Of a stretch of DNA of 32,646 bases, positions 1 through 7,769 are shown in pieces (within the stretch, counting starts at the first letter, position 1; the number at the start of each line of letters is the position of its first letter). The DNA lies in NCBI GenBank assembly GCA_002413355.1, contig DHWV01000032.1:4798-37443 (forward strand). Reading direction: 5' to 3'. Source of the stretch: Desulfobulbaceae bacterium UBA5173 (GTDB lineage: Bacteria > Desulfobacterota > Desulfobulbia > Desulfobulbales > Desulfobulbaceae). The position numbers and the translations under genes are program-made. The notes below the pieces were generated by a model. It was not told the DNA's origin, did no database searches, and worked only from the letters and a program-made list of their open reading frames with translations.

Positions 1-642
1 CACGACGACCTGCCGGCGATGGACAACGACGACCTTCGCCGTGGTCAGCCCACGTGCCACAAAAAATTCGGCGAAGCAGAGGCCATTTTGGCAGGCGACG
101 GTCTGCTCACCTATGCGTTCGAGCTGCTCACCAGCGGGCAGTTTCCCGGCCCAGAAGCGGCGGTGCGGTTACGCCAGACCGCTATTCTCGCCAAGGCAGC
201 AGGATCGCTGGGCATGGTCGGCGGCCAATTTCTTGACATCGCCAGCGAGGAGAAGCAGATTCCTTTTGAACTGCTGCAAACCATCCATCGCTCCAAAACC
301 GGGGCACTGATCACCGCCGCTGTGCAGATGGGCGCGGTTGGCGGCGGTGCAGATGCGGTGCAATTTCAAGCTTTGACTGAATACGGCCAAGCGGTCGGCC
401 TTGCTTTTCAAATCGCCGATGACCTACTGGATGTCACTGCTTCCACCGAACAGCTCGGCAAAACAGCGGGACATGATGCCGGGCAAGGAAAAGCCACCTA
501 TCCGGCCTTGTTCGGCATTGCAAGAACCCGCGCACTGGCAAATGAAGCGGCTGACAAAGCTGTTGCAGCCCTTGCCATGTTTGATGAGCGAGCCGAACCG
601 CTGCGGGCTTTGGCCCAGTATATCGTCAGCAGGACGCACTGA
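1..642 (+). CDS. ispA: Polyprenyl (farnesyl/geranylgeranyl) diphosphate synthase, 5'-truncated by window
   Basis: The frame is open from the first base and gives 213 residues of a trans-prenyl diphosphate synthase, which condenses isopentenyl diphosphate with allylic diphosphates to make C15-C20 precursors of quinone tails and cell-wall carrier lipids. Visible directly: the first aspartate-rich motif DDLPAMDNDD at fragment residues 2-11 followed by LRRG, the second aspartate-rich motif DDLLD at 140-144, and the GKATYP motif after it. These bind the Mg-diphosphate substrates. About 80 N-terminal residues lie outside the window; the ATG at 19 is internal, inside the first catalytic motif, and cannot be the start. 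Product chain length (FPP or GGPP) cannot be settled here because the residues before the first Asp motif are missing. It is cytosolic in this family. The next gene starts 58 bases downstream. Confidence 0.93.
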   Translation, partial: HDDLPAMDNDDLRRGQPTCHKKFGEAEAILAGDGLLTYAFELLTSGQFPGPEAAVRLRQTAILAKAAGSLGMVGGQFLDIASEEKQIPFELLQTIHRSKTGALITAAVQMGAVGGGADAVQFQALTEYGQAVGLAFQIADDLLDVTASTEQLGKTAGHDAGQGKATYPALFGIARTRALANEAADKAVAALAMFDERAEPLRALAQYIVSRTH

Positions 643-700
643 CCATGATCATCATCGAAAATTTGCTCTGCTTAAGCAGAGCGCACCTGAAGGAGAAACG

Positions 701-1681
701 ATGGCCGGAGGATACACCCACATCACTGCGGTGCAGATTGCGGCAGAGGAAATCCGCCGCAAGCCCGATCTGCTGCATGAGGAACACCGGCTGGCTCTCA
801 GCCGCTGGCTAAAGTTCCTGATTATCGGCTCAATGGGGCCGGATTACCCCTACCTGGATCTTGCCGATGCCTCCTCCGAAGCGTGGGCGGCGGCCATGCA
901 CGGGCCAAGCTGTCTTGCCGTGATCAATGAATACGTCCGTTTCATCCGTCCGCTGCCAGACCCGCTGATCCGCCAGAAATGTGCGGCTTGGCTCTTTGGG
1001 TTTGCCGCACACTGCGTGACAGACGGCGTGGTGCATCCGGTGGTGAACCTCAAAGTTGGGCCGTATGCACAGAACAAGACGGCCCACCGCCGCTGCGAAA
1101 TGTCGCAGGATGTTTACGCCCACCGCAAGCTAAATCTGGGGCCGATTGACCTGAACAGCCAACTGTCCCTCAACGTCGTTAAAACAGGGGACAGTAGCGG
1201 TGGCGGCTTCCGGCTCGATCACGACATCGCCGGGATGTGGGCAGCGGCTCTGAACACTGTGTACCGCAGTGGCCAGCCCGCTTCGCTGTCCTTGCTGGAG
1301 CGGTTTTTTCGCTGGAAAAACGGTCAGGCAGCAGACAGTCTTCCGCCGCCTGACCCGGATGAGTGGCACCGGGCGATGCGCCGGGTCATCAAGCTGGCTG
1401 AGAACGGCGGCAAACTGATGCCCTTTGCCCGTCATGCCGCCGCCAACGCCGGACTGACCTATCCTGCCGAGCCTGACCCGCAGTATATTCTCAGTTTAGA
1501 GACACCGGGCGGCGCAATGGGCTTTGAGGCAATTTTCACCAAAACGGTTCAAGCGATTACCGTTTTTTGGAGCGGTCTCTCCCTTGCCCTGCAAGGCCAG
1601 CCTTCGCCCTTGGACAGCATGAAAGGCTGGAGTTTGGACGAGGGACTTGACTCTGACCGACGTTTTGTTTTCTGGAGCTGA
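701..1681 (+). CDS. Zinc-dependent phospholipase C-like protein
   Basis: A 326-residue protein resembling the zinc-dependent phospholipase C family (alpha-toxin N-terminal-like, PF00882). Visible: N-terminal MAGGYTH with an early His, GSMGPDYPYLD at about 45-55, and FGFAAHCVTDGVVHP at about 103-117, the H-x3-D-x3-H arrangement that ligates zinc in this fold. There is no signal peptide, so the protein is probably cytoplasmic, as in many family members in anaerobes; the substrate is unknown. The frame is open further upstream (to 401), but that part lies over the polyprenyl synthase; the ATG at 701 has a good Shine-Dalgarno AGGAG five bases upstream and is chosen. The next gene begins two bases after the stop, so the two are probably co-transcribed. 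Confidence 0.75.
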   Translation: MAGGYTHITAVQIAAEEIRRKPDLLHEEHRLALSRWLKFLIIGSMGPDYPYLDLADASSEAWAAAMHGPSCLAVINEYVRFIRPLPDPLIRQKCAAWLFGFAAHCVTDGVVHPVVNLKVGPYAQNKTAHRRCEMSQDVYAHRKLNLGPIDLNSQLSLNVVKTGDSSGGGFRLDHDIAGMWAAALNTVYRSGQPASLSLLERFFRWKNGQAADSLPPPDPDEWHRAMRRVIKLAENGGKLMPFARHAAANAGLTYPAEPDPQYILSLETPGGAMGFEAIFTKTVQAITVFWSGLSLALQGQPSPLDSMKGWSLDEGLDSDRRFVFWS

Positions 1682-1683
1682 GT

Positions 1684-2157
1684 ATGACCCCTGAACAAAA
1701 GAAATTGGTGCGGATTCTGGTGCTGGTGGCTGTTGTCGATCTGCTGGTAGCGGCTGGCGGCGTGTTCATCTGGTTCCGTTATTACCGTAGCCCTGAGCTG
1801 CCCGGAACCAAGGAGCGTGCAGCACTGGCCGCCCAGCTCCTGAATCTAAGCGCGGCGGTGGAAGGCAGCTTTTCCACGCTGACGGCTGCGCCTGCCAGAG
1901 ATGAGGCTGCAATCCTAAAGCTGGCAACGGAGCATGATCCCAGTCTGCTGGCCCCATTTGCGGACAAGCGGCTGCGTGTTCAATATCAGCGGAACCATGC
2001 GGTGCTGCTGCTCTGCACCAAGGACGGCAGACAGGCTTTGCTGGAGGATCTCGGCTGCACCGCCCGTTTGGACCGGCAGGTACGGGAGGATGAAAACGCG
2101 CCCTGCGAGTTCACGTTGAAGGCGGAGACAGGCTGCGCGGTACCAGCTACGCCATAA
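1684..2157 (+). CDS. Small membrane-anchored protein of unknown function
   Basis: 157 residues, not recognised. A single N-terminal membrane segment (about residues 10-32, rich in V, L and A) is followed by FRYYRS and a soluble domain of about 120 residues, so an N-in/C-out topology in the inner membrane is likely. The soluble part contains KDGRQALLEDLGC and two further cysteines near the end (APCEFTLKAETGC), which could form a disulfide outside the cytoplasm (inference). The ATG is two bases after the phospholipase-like stop codon and uses the GGAG inside the end of that gene, so translation is probably coupled. No paralogue was noticed in this window. Confidence 0.7.
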   Translation: MTPEQKKLVRILVLVAVVDLLVAAGGVFIWFRYYRSPELPGTKERAALAAQLLNLSAAVEGSFSTLTAAPARDEAAILKLATEHDPSLLAPFADKRLRVQYQRNHAVLLLCTKDGRQALLEDLGCTARLDRQVREDENAPCEFTLKAETGCAVPATP

Positions 2158-2167
2158 TCATCAAGCA

Positions 2168-2282
2168 TCGAGCGAGGTTTTCAGGAAATGTCGAGCGAGA
2201 GAACAACAGAGAGTCGAGCGAGGGAGTTTGGTTCTGTCGAGCGAGAGAAGCTGACTGTGTCGAGCGACGTTGTGCAGAGAGA
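2168..2282. repeat. 23-bp periodic repeat array (five units, TCGAGCGA core)
   Basis: Five copies of the octamer TCGAGCGA start at 2168, 2191, 2214, 2237 and 2260: the spacing is exactly 23 bases each time. Four copies extend to TCGAGCGAG. The remaining 14-15 bases of each unit differ, though they are purine-rich and usually end in TG or AG. The period is not a multiple of three, so this is not a protein repeat. It lies between the small membrane protein and the 3' end of the leftward tRNA-Ser, and would be transcribed as the tRNA trailer if transcription continued. On the opposite strand the core reads TCGCTCGA. It is too short for a CRISPR, which needs repeats above about 21 bases. Function unknown. 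Confidence 0.93.
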
Positions 2283-2300
2283 GAGGAAGGCAATACAGGC

Positions 2301-2390
2301 TGGCGGAGGGACAGGGATTCGAACCCTGGGCGGGGTTGCCCCCGCAACGGTTTTCGAGACCGTCCCGTTCAGCCGCTCCGGCATCCCTCC
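2301..2390 (-). tRNA. tRNA-Ser (anticodon CGA)
   Basis: Read on the minus strand from 2390, the 90-base gene has a GGAGGGA acceptor arm pairing with TCCCTCC, discriminator G and an encoded CCA at 2303-2301. The anticodon stem ACGGT/ACCGT encloses the loop CTCGAAA with CGA at 2356-2354, which decodes UCG. The long variable arm (GCGGGGGCAACCCCGC) is that of a type II serine tRNA, and the T loop GGTTCGAATCC is canonical. It has its own promoter just upstream. Confidence 0.96.
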
Positions 2391-2399
2391 GTCCCCTGA

Positions 2400-2428
2400 T
2401 ATTTACCCGCAAAAAGCCCGTTCGTCAA
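2400..2428 (-). promoter_or_regulatory. Sigma70-type promoter of tRNA-Ser
   Basis: On the minus strand TTGACG (2428-2423) and TAAATA (2405-2400) are separated by exactly 17 bases, and the tRNA starts nine bases beyond the -10 box, so the transcript would have almost no leader. It is back to back with a rightward promoter at 2442-2470. Confidence 0.72.
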
Positions 2429-2441
2429 GCGGGACAAGCGG

Positions 2442-2470
2442 TTGACAAGCGGCGAAAATACATTTACTCT
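2442..2470 (+). promoter_or_regulatory. Sigma70-type promoter for the LEA-like lipoprotein gene
   Basis: TTGACA (2442-2447), a 17-base spacer and TACTCT (2465-2470) form a rightward promoter with a perfect -35 and a weak -10. It diverges from the tRNA-Ser promoter. Three direct copies of CAAGCGG (2426-2432, 2435-2441, 2446-2452) span the two -35 boxes and could be an operator (inference). Confidence 0.5.
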
Positions 2471-2559
2471 GCAAAGGATGCGGTCAGGCTCTGCCCGCCG
2501 ACCACGCCGCCTCTGCCTGCTCCGCCGGAATGAACATCAGATCAGCCCCGCCATTGCCT

Positions 2560-3051
2560 ATGAAAACACTGTTTCGCAGCGCGCTTGTCCTGTTTTCCGT
2601 CCTCTCTCTGCTCTCCGGCTGCGCCTCGTTGTGGAAGAAAAAGCCCGCCGCGCCTGCCGTCTCGCTCGCTGACATGGAGCTGCAAGGCATCAAAGGGCTA
2701 GAGACCATCTTCCGCCTCCAGCTCCGGGTCGTCAATTCTGACACGGAGCCGCTGGAGCTGCGCGGTCTAACCTGCGCCCTGAAGGTCAACGGCAAGTCGT
2801 TCGCCACAGGTGTCAGCGACGAGCACGTCACGGTGCCCGCCTCCGGCACAGCCACCGCGCCCGTCCTGATGTACGCGGGCATGTTTGATCTGGTCGGCCC
2901 GGTGATTGAGCTGCTTCAGAGTAAGGCACCGACAGCGGGTCAAGCAGCCAAGCCGCTGGCGTATGAGCTGACCGGCAACCTGCGTCTCGGTGAAACAGGC
3001 GAAGACCGGATTCCCTTTTCGTTGAAAGGCAGCTTGCCACCGGAGAACTGA
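2560..3051 (+). CDS. LEA type 2-like (WHy domain) lipoprotein
   Basis: A 163-residue predicted lipoprotein: a short basic start (MKTLFRS), a hydrophobic stretch and the lipobox LLSGC with the lipidated Cys at residue 21, then a basic KKK linker. The mature part fits the LEA14/WHy fold, a small beta-sandwich common in bacterial envelope lipoproteins: LQGIKGLETIFRLQLRVVNSD resembles the usual 'shared-origin N-terminal strand then VxNP' pattern, here in the form VNSD, with the later repeat of strands and the closing IPFSLKGSLP. The role is probably envelope stress or protein stabilisation, but the family has no firm biochemical function. An in-frame ATG at 2530 would add ten residues; 2560 is preferred because it gives a normal signal peptide. 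Neither start has a clear Shine-Dalgarno. The next gene begins four bases after the stop. Confidence 0.72.
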   Translation: MKTLFRSALVLFSVLSLLSGCASLWKKKPAAPAVSLADMELQGIKGLETIFRLQLRVVNSDTEPLELRGLTCALKVNGKSFATGVSDEHVTVPASGTATAPVLMYAGMFDLVGPVIELLQSKAPTAGQAAKPLAYELTGNLRLGETGEDRIPFSLKGSLPPEN

Positions 3052-3055
3052 AAAC

Positions 3056-3661
3056 ATGCCGGAATTGACCTTGCCGCAGGAGCTGGCCGCCGAGCTGGCC
3101 GCGCTGTATTCCAGCTTGCAGTTGGAGTATGAGCAGGTCGCCAGACAAGTCCCGCTGACCTGCGCAGGCTGCCCGGACAACTGCTGCGATTCGCTATTCT
3201 TTCATCACACGCACAGCGAATGGGCCTATCTTTGGCAGGGCCTGCGGCAGCTTGACGCGCCGCGCCGCGCAGGCATTGTTCGCCGGGCGGAAGACGCTAT
3301 GCGGCAGTGCCAAGCGCAACTGGCTGCCGGGCAGCTACCTCGTGTTCTGTGTCCGCTGAACGAGGACGGCCTGTGCAGCCTTTACGCGCATCGCCTGCTT
3401 GTCTGCCGGATGCACGGCATTCCTGCGACACTGACCCGGCCTGACGGTCAGCACATGCGCTGGCCTGGCTGCTTCCGCTGCCAAGAAACAGTGCGGGCGC
3501 AATACTCCAGCGAGGATGCGGCTCCGGCAATGGACAGAACGCAGCTCTTCACCCGGCTGGCTGATCTGGAAAACCGACTGCTCGGCGGCAGCCGTCAGCA
3601 TTTTCCCAAAGTCAAAAAGACCATTGCAGAAATGATCATTGCCGGGCCGCCGACAGTGTGA
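3056..3661 (+). CDS. YkgJ-family cysteine cluster protein
   Basis: 201 residues with the cysteine pattern of the YkgJ / CxxCxxCC family (putative Zn or Fe-S binding). The first cluster is CAGCPDNCC at about 36-44; the second is CPLNEDGLC at about 99-107 followed by the characteristic R-x2-VCRMHG; the third, CFRC, lies at about 140-143. Members of this family are small soluble proteins linked in the literature only tentatively to metal or Fe-S handling, so no reaction is assigned. Spacing in the first cluster is CxxCxxxCC rather than the textbook CxxCxxCC. The protein is cytoplasmic (no signal or membrane segment), four bases downstream of the lipoprotein gene and overlapping the region where the next gene starts, so the three form a likely operon. 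Confidence 0.82.
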   Translation: MPELTLPQELAAELAALYSSLQLEYEQVARQVPLTCAGCPDNCCDSLFFHHTHSEWAYLWQGLRQLDAPRRAGIVRRAEDAMRQCQAQLAAGQLPRVLCPLNEDGLCSLYAHRLLVCRMHGIPATLTRPDGQHMRWPGCFRCQETVRAQYSSEDAAPAMDRTQLFTRLADLENRLLGGSRQHFPKVKKTIAEMIIAGPPTV

Positions 3662-3669
3662 GGAATGCT

Positions 3670-5442
3670 ATGCGGCAAACAATACAATGGCTCCTGCGGC
3701 AGCATAGCGTTTTGTATGCAGTCATCTTCTTGTCAGTGCTGATCAGCTACTCAGGAGTGCTGCATAATGAGTTCATCGGCTATGACGACGATAAATATGT
3801 CACGGAAAACGTTCATGTCCAGCAAGGAATAAGTAAGGACAGCATTCTGTGGGCCTTCAGCTCGCTCCATGCCAGCAACTGGCATCCAGTCACGTGGCTG
3901 TCCCACATGCTGGATGTTGAATTGTACGGCATGAATCCTCGCGGCCACCATTGCACCAGCCTGCTGCTGCATATGGCAAACAGTCTCCTCCTGTTTCTCG
4001 TGCTGAAGAGCATGACAGGCAAGGCCGGGCAAAGCTGCGCTGTCGCGCTGTTGTTTGCCGTTCATCCGCTCCATGTTGAATCAGTTGCTTGGGTCGCTGA
4101 ACGCAAGGATGTCTTAAGTGCCTTCTTCTGGATGCTGACTATGTGGAGCTACCTGCTGCATGTCAGAACGCAGAGACGTGATTGCTGGATGTTGACGATG
4201 CTGTTCTTTCTCCTTGCGCTGATGGCGAAACCGATGGCCGTCACGCTGCCCTTCGCGCTGCTTCTGCTCGATTATTGGCCTTTGCAGCGGATTCATATCA
4301 TACCGCAGAGCGCAAATGACGGCACGACGCGCAGCAGCAGAGCGGCATGGCTGCCGCTAATTTACGAAAAAACGCCCCTCTTTCTTCTTAGTGCCGCCTC
4401 ATGCTGCATAACATTTTTTGCGCAGCACCATGGGAATGCAGTAGCTGGACTCGATGAATATCCCCTGCGGATGCGGGCGGCAAACGCGCTGCTTTCTTAT
4501 GGCAGCTATCTCCAGAAGACGATCTTTCCGCATAATCTTGGCATACTCTATCCCTATCCAGCAACAATTCATGCCGGGCAAATTGCTGGCGCAGGCATTG
4601 TACTGGCAGAAATCACCTATGCAGCCGCACGATACAGAGAACGTCTGCCGTGGCTTCTTGTCGGCTGGCTTTGGTATCTCGGCACCTTGGTGCCAGTTAT
4701 CGGCATAGTGCAAGTCGGCGTTCAGGCATATGCAGATCGATACACCTACCTCCCTTTAGTTGGAATATTTCTCATCGCCTCATGGGGAATAGCTGAACTG
4801 TTTCGTGCCTTGCCGCGCAGCCGCATGGTGCTTTCTGTCAGTGCCGCTGCCGTGTTTTCTCTTTTGATCATCGCCACAAGAACGCAGACAGCCTGCTGGA
4901 GCAACAGTATCACGTTGTTTGAGCACACCTTGAAGGTAACTGACGGCAATTCCATCATTCACAACAACCTTGGCTTTGAATTTGCCCTGCAAGGACAGTC
5001 GAAAAAGGCTCTTGAGCAGTACCGGGAAGCCCTACGCATCAATCCAAATTTTGAACAAGCGATTGTTAACTATGGAAGCGCGCTGTTCGCCTCAGGACAA
5101 ATCGACGAAAGTTTCGCTCATTATCAGAATGCGCTGAAGAGCAACCCGCATCGTGCGCCTATTCATTACAGCTTTGGCGCATTGCTTCTCAGGGCAGGCC
5201 GCAATGAGGAAGCTGCTGGCCATTTTCAAGAGGCGTTGCGTATAGATCCTGAATTTGCAGCGGCATGGAATGGCCTTGGTGCGGTCATGCTCCGCCAAGG
5301 CAAGCTGGCTGAGGCCACCATGCTCTTCAAAAAAGCATTGCAGGCAGATCCCGATTGTGCTGATGCCCGAGTGAATCTTCTCAATGTATCGCATTATTCT
5401 CAAACAGGCGCGGCGCAGAATACCGAAAAGCGGAATGATTAG
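3670..5442 (+). CDS. TMTC-like multi-spanning membrane protein with C-terminal TPR repeats
   Basis: About 590 residues. The N-terminal ~400 contain roughly ten membrane segments and the signatures of bacterial TMTC/PMT-like proteins: FIGYDDDKYVTEN in the first loop (acidic motif as in GT-C glycosyltransferases), SNWHPVTWLSHMLD, LLFAVHPLHVESVAWVAERKDVL, and GLLYPYP-like LGILYPYP further on. Residues from about 420 carry four TPR units (for example ALEQYREALRINPNFEQA, AAGHFQEALRIDPEFAAA, ATMLFKKALQADPDCADA). The likely role is transfer of sugar from a polyprenyl carrier to protein or glycan at the inner membrane, with the TPRs recruiting a partner; this is inference. A GTG at 3658 is also in frame, but the ATG at 3670 has GAGGAA upstream. 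It follows directly on the YkgJ gene. Confidence 0.82.
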   Translation: MRQTIQWLLRQHSVLYAVIFLSVLISYSGVLHNEFIGYDDDKYVTENVHVQQGISKDSILWAFSSLHASNWHPVTWLSHMLDVELYGMNPRGHHCTSLLLHMANSLLLFLVLKSMTGKAGQSCAVALLFAVHPLHVESVAWVAERKDVLSAFFWMLTMWSYLLHVRTQRRDCWMLTMLFFLLALMAKPMAVTLPFALLLLDYWPLQRIHIIPQSANDGTTRSSRAAWLPLIYEKTPLFLLSAASCCITFFAQHHGNAVAGLDEYPLRMRAANALLSYGSYLQKTIFPHNLGILYPYPATIHAGQIAGAGIVLAEITYAAARYRERLPWLLVGWLWYLGTLVPVIGIVQVGVQAYADRYTYLPLVGIFLIASWGIAELFRALPRSRMVLSVSAAAVFSLLIIATRTQTACWSNSITLFEHTLKVTDGNSIIHNNLGFEFALQGQSKKALEQYREALRINPNFEQAIVNYGSALFASGQIDESFAHYQNALKSNPHRAPIHYSFGALLLRAGRNEEAAGHFQEALRIDPEFAAAWNGLGAVMLRQGKLAEATMLFKKALQADPDCADARVNLLNVSHYSQTGAAQNTEKRND

Positions 5443-5451
5443 CCCAAGATC

Positions 5452-6516
5452 ATGCAAACCATAAGCAGCCACATCCTTGCCGGACAGCGCATCAGCGGGG
5501 CTGACTTTCTCCGTCTGGCCGCAGAGGCAGATCTCTACCAGCTTGGCTTCCTTGCCGATGCAATGCGCAAGCGGCTCCACCCGGAGCGGGTTGTCACCTA
5601 CGTTATTGACCGCAACATTAACTACACCGACATCTGCATCTCGGCCTGCAAGTTCTGCGCCTTCTTCAAGGCCCCGGATGACCCGCAGGGCAGCGTTCTC
5701 AGCCACGAGCAGCTCTTAGAAAAAATACGCGAAACCCAAGAGCTGGGCGGCACGCAGATACTGCTGCAAGGCGGTCTGCATCCTGACCTGCCGCTGGCAT
5801 TTTACGAGGACATGCTCCGGGCGATGAAGGCCACTGGCATTCATATCCACGGCTTTTCGCCGCCGGAACTCTGTCATTTCAGTCAGCTTTCCGGTTTGGC
5901 CATCAAAGAGGTGCTGGAGCGGCTGCGGGCTGCCGGGCTGGATTCCATTCCTGGCGGCGGCGCGGAGATTCTTTCTGACCGAGTGCGGCAGCAGCTTGCG
6001 CCGCGCAAATGTTCGGCGGATCAGTGGCTTGCGGTGATGGAGGAGGCGCATCGTCAAGGAATGCGCACCACGGCAACGATGATGTTCGGCCACATTGAAA
6101 CGTGGGAAGAGCGGCTGGAGCATCTGGAACGGTTGCGCTCGCTGCAAGACCGCACTGGCGGCTTCACCGCCTTTATCCCATGGCCGTTCCAGCCGGACAA
6201 CACCGTGCTGGCCAAGGATGTCGAAAAGACTTCCGGTTTCGCTTACCTGCGGATGCTCGCCCTCAGCCGCATCTATCTCGACAACTTCGCCAACATTCAG
6301 GCATCGTGGGTCACGCAAGGGCCAAAGATTGCTCAGACCTCGCTCTTTTTCGGGGCCAATGACTTTGGTTCCACTATGATTGAGGAAAACGTGGTTGCTG
6401 CCGCTGGCGTGCATTTTCGGCTTTCCGAGCAGGAAATCAGGCGGCTGATCAGCGATGCCGGTTTCACTCCCCAGCAGCGGCGGATGGACTATAGCCCGGT
6501 CAAGCGGATGCCATGA
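5452..6516 (+). CDS. mqnC: Cyclic dehypoxanthinyl futalosine synthase (radical SAM)
   Basis: 354 residues, full length for MqnC, the radical SAM enzyme that cyclises dehypoxanthinyl futalosine in the futalosine route to menaquinone. The [4Fe-4S]-binding C62-x3-C66-x2-C69 appears as CISACKFC, preceded by VTYVIDRNINYTD, which is typical of the MqnC/MqnE/CofH group. Further family landmarks: LLQGGLHPDLPL, HGFSPPEL, DSIPGGGAEIL and TATMMFGHIETWEERLEHL, the last favouring MqnC. IPWPFQPDNT replaces the more usual ...FxPxxT without obvious loss. The enzyme is cytosolic. Its stop overlaps the start of the deaminase gene by four bases (ATGA), so the two steps of the same pathway are co-expressed. Confidence 0.93.
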   Translation: MQTISSHILAGQRISGADFLRLAAEADLYQLGFLADAMRKRLHPERVVTYVIDRNINYTDICISACKFCAFFKAPDDPQGSVLSHEQLLEKIRETQELGGTQILLQGGLHPDLPLAFYEDMLRAMKATGIHIHGFSPPELCHFSQLSGLAIKEVLERLRAAGLDSIPGGGAEILSDRVRQQLAPRKCSADQWLAVMEEAHRQGMRTTATMMFGHIETWEERLEHLERLRSLQDRTGGFTAFIPWPFQPDNTVLAKDVEKTSGFAYLRMLALSRIYLDNFANIQASWVTQGPKIAQTSLFFGANDFGSTMIEENVVAAAGVHFRLSEQEIRRLISDAGFTPQQRRMDYSPVKRMP

Positions 6517-7739
6517 ATTCCTTCGTCGTTGTCCACCGCGCCCCGTGGCTGCTGCCGATCTGTCATCCGTTGATGGAAGACGGCGGCATCGCTGTGAGCA
6601 AAGGCAAGATTCAGGGTGTTGGCCGCTTCAGCGCAGTGCGGCATAGCTGGCCCGGCGCACGAGTGATCGATCATCCCGACGCAGTCCTGCTGCCTGGCCT
6701 GATCAACGCCCACACGCACCTTGAGCTTTCGCATCTCGCCCACCTCGCCCATCTACCTGCGCCCGCCTCGTTCACCGATTGGCTCCTGCTCCTGCTTGCC
6801 GAGCGGGCCAAGGCGGCAGTGAACATCGAAACTGCGACGGAACGCATTGCCGCAGCCGCCAGTACCGTGCTGGAGGCGCAGAACAAAGAGGGTGTGGCCG
6901 CTGTCGCTAACATCAGCAACACGGGCCTCTGCTTCAATCTGGCCAAAGATTTCAACGGTCGACTGCTCTGCTTCAGCGAATACATTGGCCTGCGTGCTGA
7001 GGCTGCTGATGCGATTCTGCTCTCCCTTCAGTCGGCGGCAGACAGCCAGCTCTGCACCGGCCATGCGATTTACTCAACGCATCCCTACCTGCTACGCGGC
7101 TTGAAGGCGCGGGCATTCAGGCTTGGCCACATCTTCCCCATCCACACCGCAGAGTGCGCCGCAGAGGTTGAGCTGCTGCGCACCGGCCAAGGCGAGCTGC
7201 GCGACTTTCTCGATCAGCGCGGCTGGTGGGATCACTCCTTGCCTCTTGCCGAATCAGGTGTGGTGACATACCTGCATCGGCACGGCCTGCTGGACAGCAA
7301 GACGCTGTGCGTGCATTGCGTGCATATTGACGAGGCGGAGGCCGACCTGCTGGCGGCGGCAAAGGCCAAGGTCTGCCTCTGTCCCGGCAGCAACGGCTAT
7401 CTTGGCATCGGCAGGGCACCGCTGGCTTTGCTGCGGCGCAAAGGCATCCTGCCTGCGCTGGGCACAGACAGTTTGGCCAGTAATCCTGAACTCTCGCTCT
7501 GGCGCGAGATGCGTCTGCTCGCCGCCCAAAATCCCTCTTTGCCTCCGGCGGAGCTGCTGGCGATGGCTACATTGGGCGGGGCCGCTGCGTTAGGGTTGGA
7601 CGATCAGCTCGGCACGCTGGAGCCGGGCAAGGACGCTGTCATTCTCGCGGCGGAGTTGCGTGCGCCTGCGTCCACCGCCGAAGGCATTCAGGAGCAACTC
7701 GTGCAGCAGGGTGGCAGATGCCCGCTGTATTGGCTGTGA
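6513..7739 (+). CDS. mqnX: Aminodeoxyfutalosine deaminase-type amidohydrolase
   Basis: A 408-residue metal-dependent hydrolase of the amidohydrolase superfamily (ATZ/TRZ, SAH-deaminase-like). Visible: LLPGLINAHTHLELSH with the first metal pair His67 and His69, FPIHTAECAAEVELL, VHCVHID, CPGSNGYLGIGRAPL and the final metal Asp in LGTDSLASNPELSLW, then GTLEPGKDAVIL. In organisms using the variant futalosine pathway this enzyme converts aminodeoxyfutalosine to futalosine after MqnE; the four-base overlap with mqnC supports that role over SAH or chlorohydrolase activity. The assignment to MqnX rests on context and HTHLELSH, so the exact substrate is inferred. mqnA, mqnB, mqnD and mqnE are not in this window. 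Confidence 0.8.
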   Translation: MNSFVVVHRAPWLLPICHPLMEDGGIAVSKGKIQGVGRFSAVRHSWPGARVIDHPDAVLLPGLINAHTHLELSHLAHLAHLPAPASFTDWLLLLLAERAKAAVNIETATERIAAAASTVLEAQNKEGVAAVANISNTGLCFNLAKDFNGRLLCFSEYIGLRAEAADAILLSLQSAADSQLCTGHAIYSTHPYLLRGLKARAFRLGHIFPIHTAECAAEVELLRTGQGELRDFLDQRGWWDHSLPLAESGVVTYLHRHGLLDSKTLCVHCVHIDEAEADLLAAAKAKVCLCPGSNGYLGIGRAPLALLRRKGILPALGTDSLASNPELSLWREMRLLAAQNPSLPPAELLAMATLGGAAALGLDDQLGTLEPGKDAVILAAELRAPASTAEGIQEQLVQQGGRCPLYWL

Positions 7740-7769
7740 GCAGCCTCATGGCCTACAAAAAATTTCGTC

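Noticed and set aside
401..700. Upstream extension of the phospholipase-like gene
   Set aside because: It lies over the polyprenyl synthase in another frame and shows no family sequence; the ATG at 701 has a clear AGGAG.
2168..2282. CRISPR array
   Set aside because: The constant part is only 8-9 bases, spacers are 14-15 bases and no cas genes are present.
2188..2445. Protein-coding frames across the repeat array and tRNA
   Set aside because: They run through the tRNA-Ser gene and a 23-base repeat, which cannot keep a reading frame.
5092..5706. Leftward 204-codon frame
   Set aside because: It is antisense to the TPR end and to mqnC, both of which are convincing genes.
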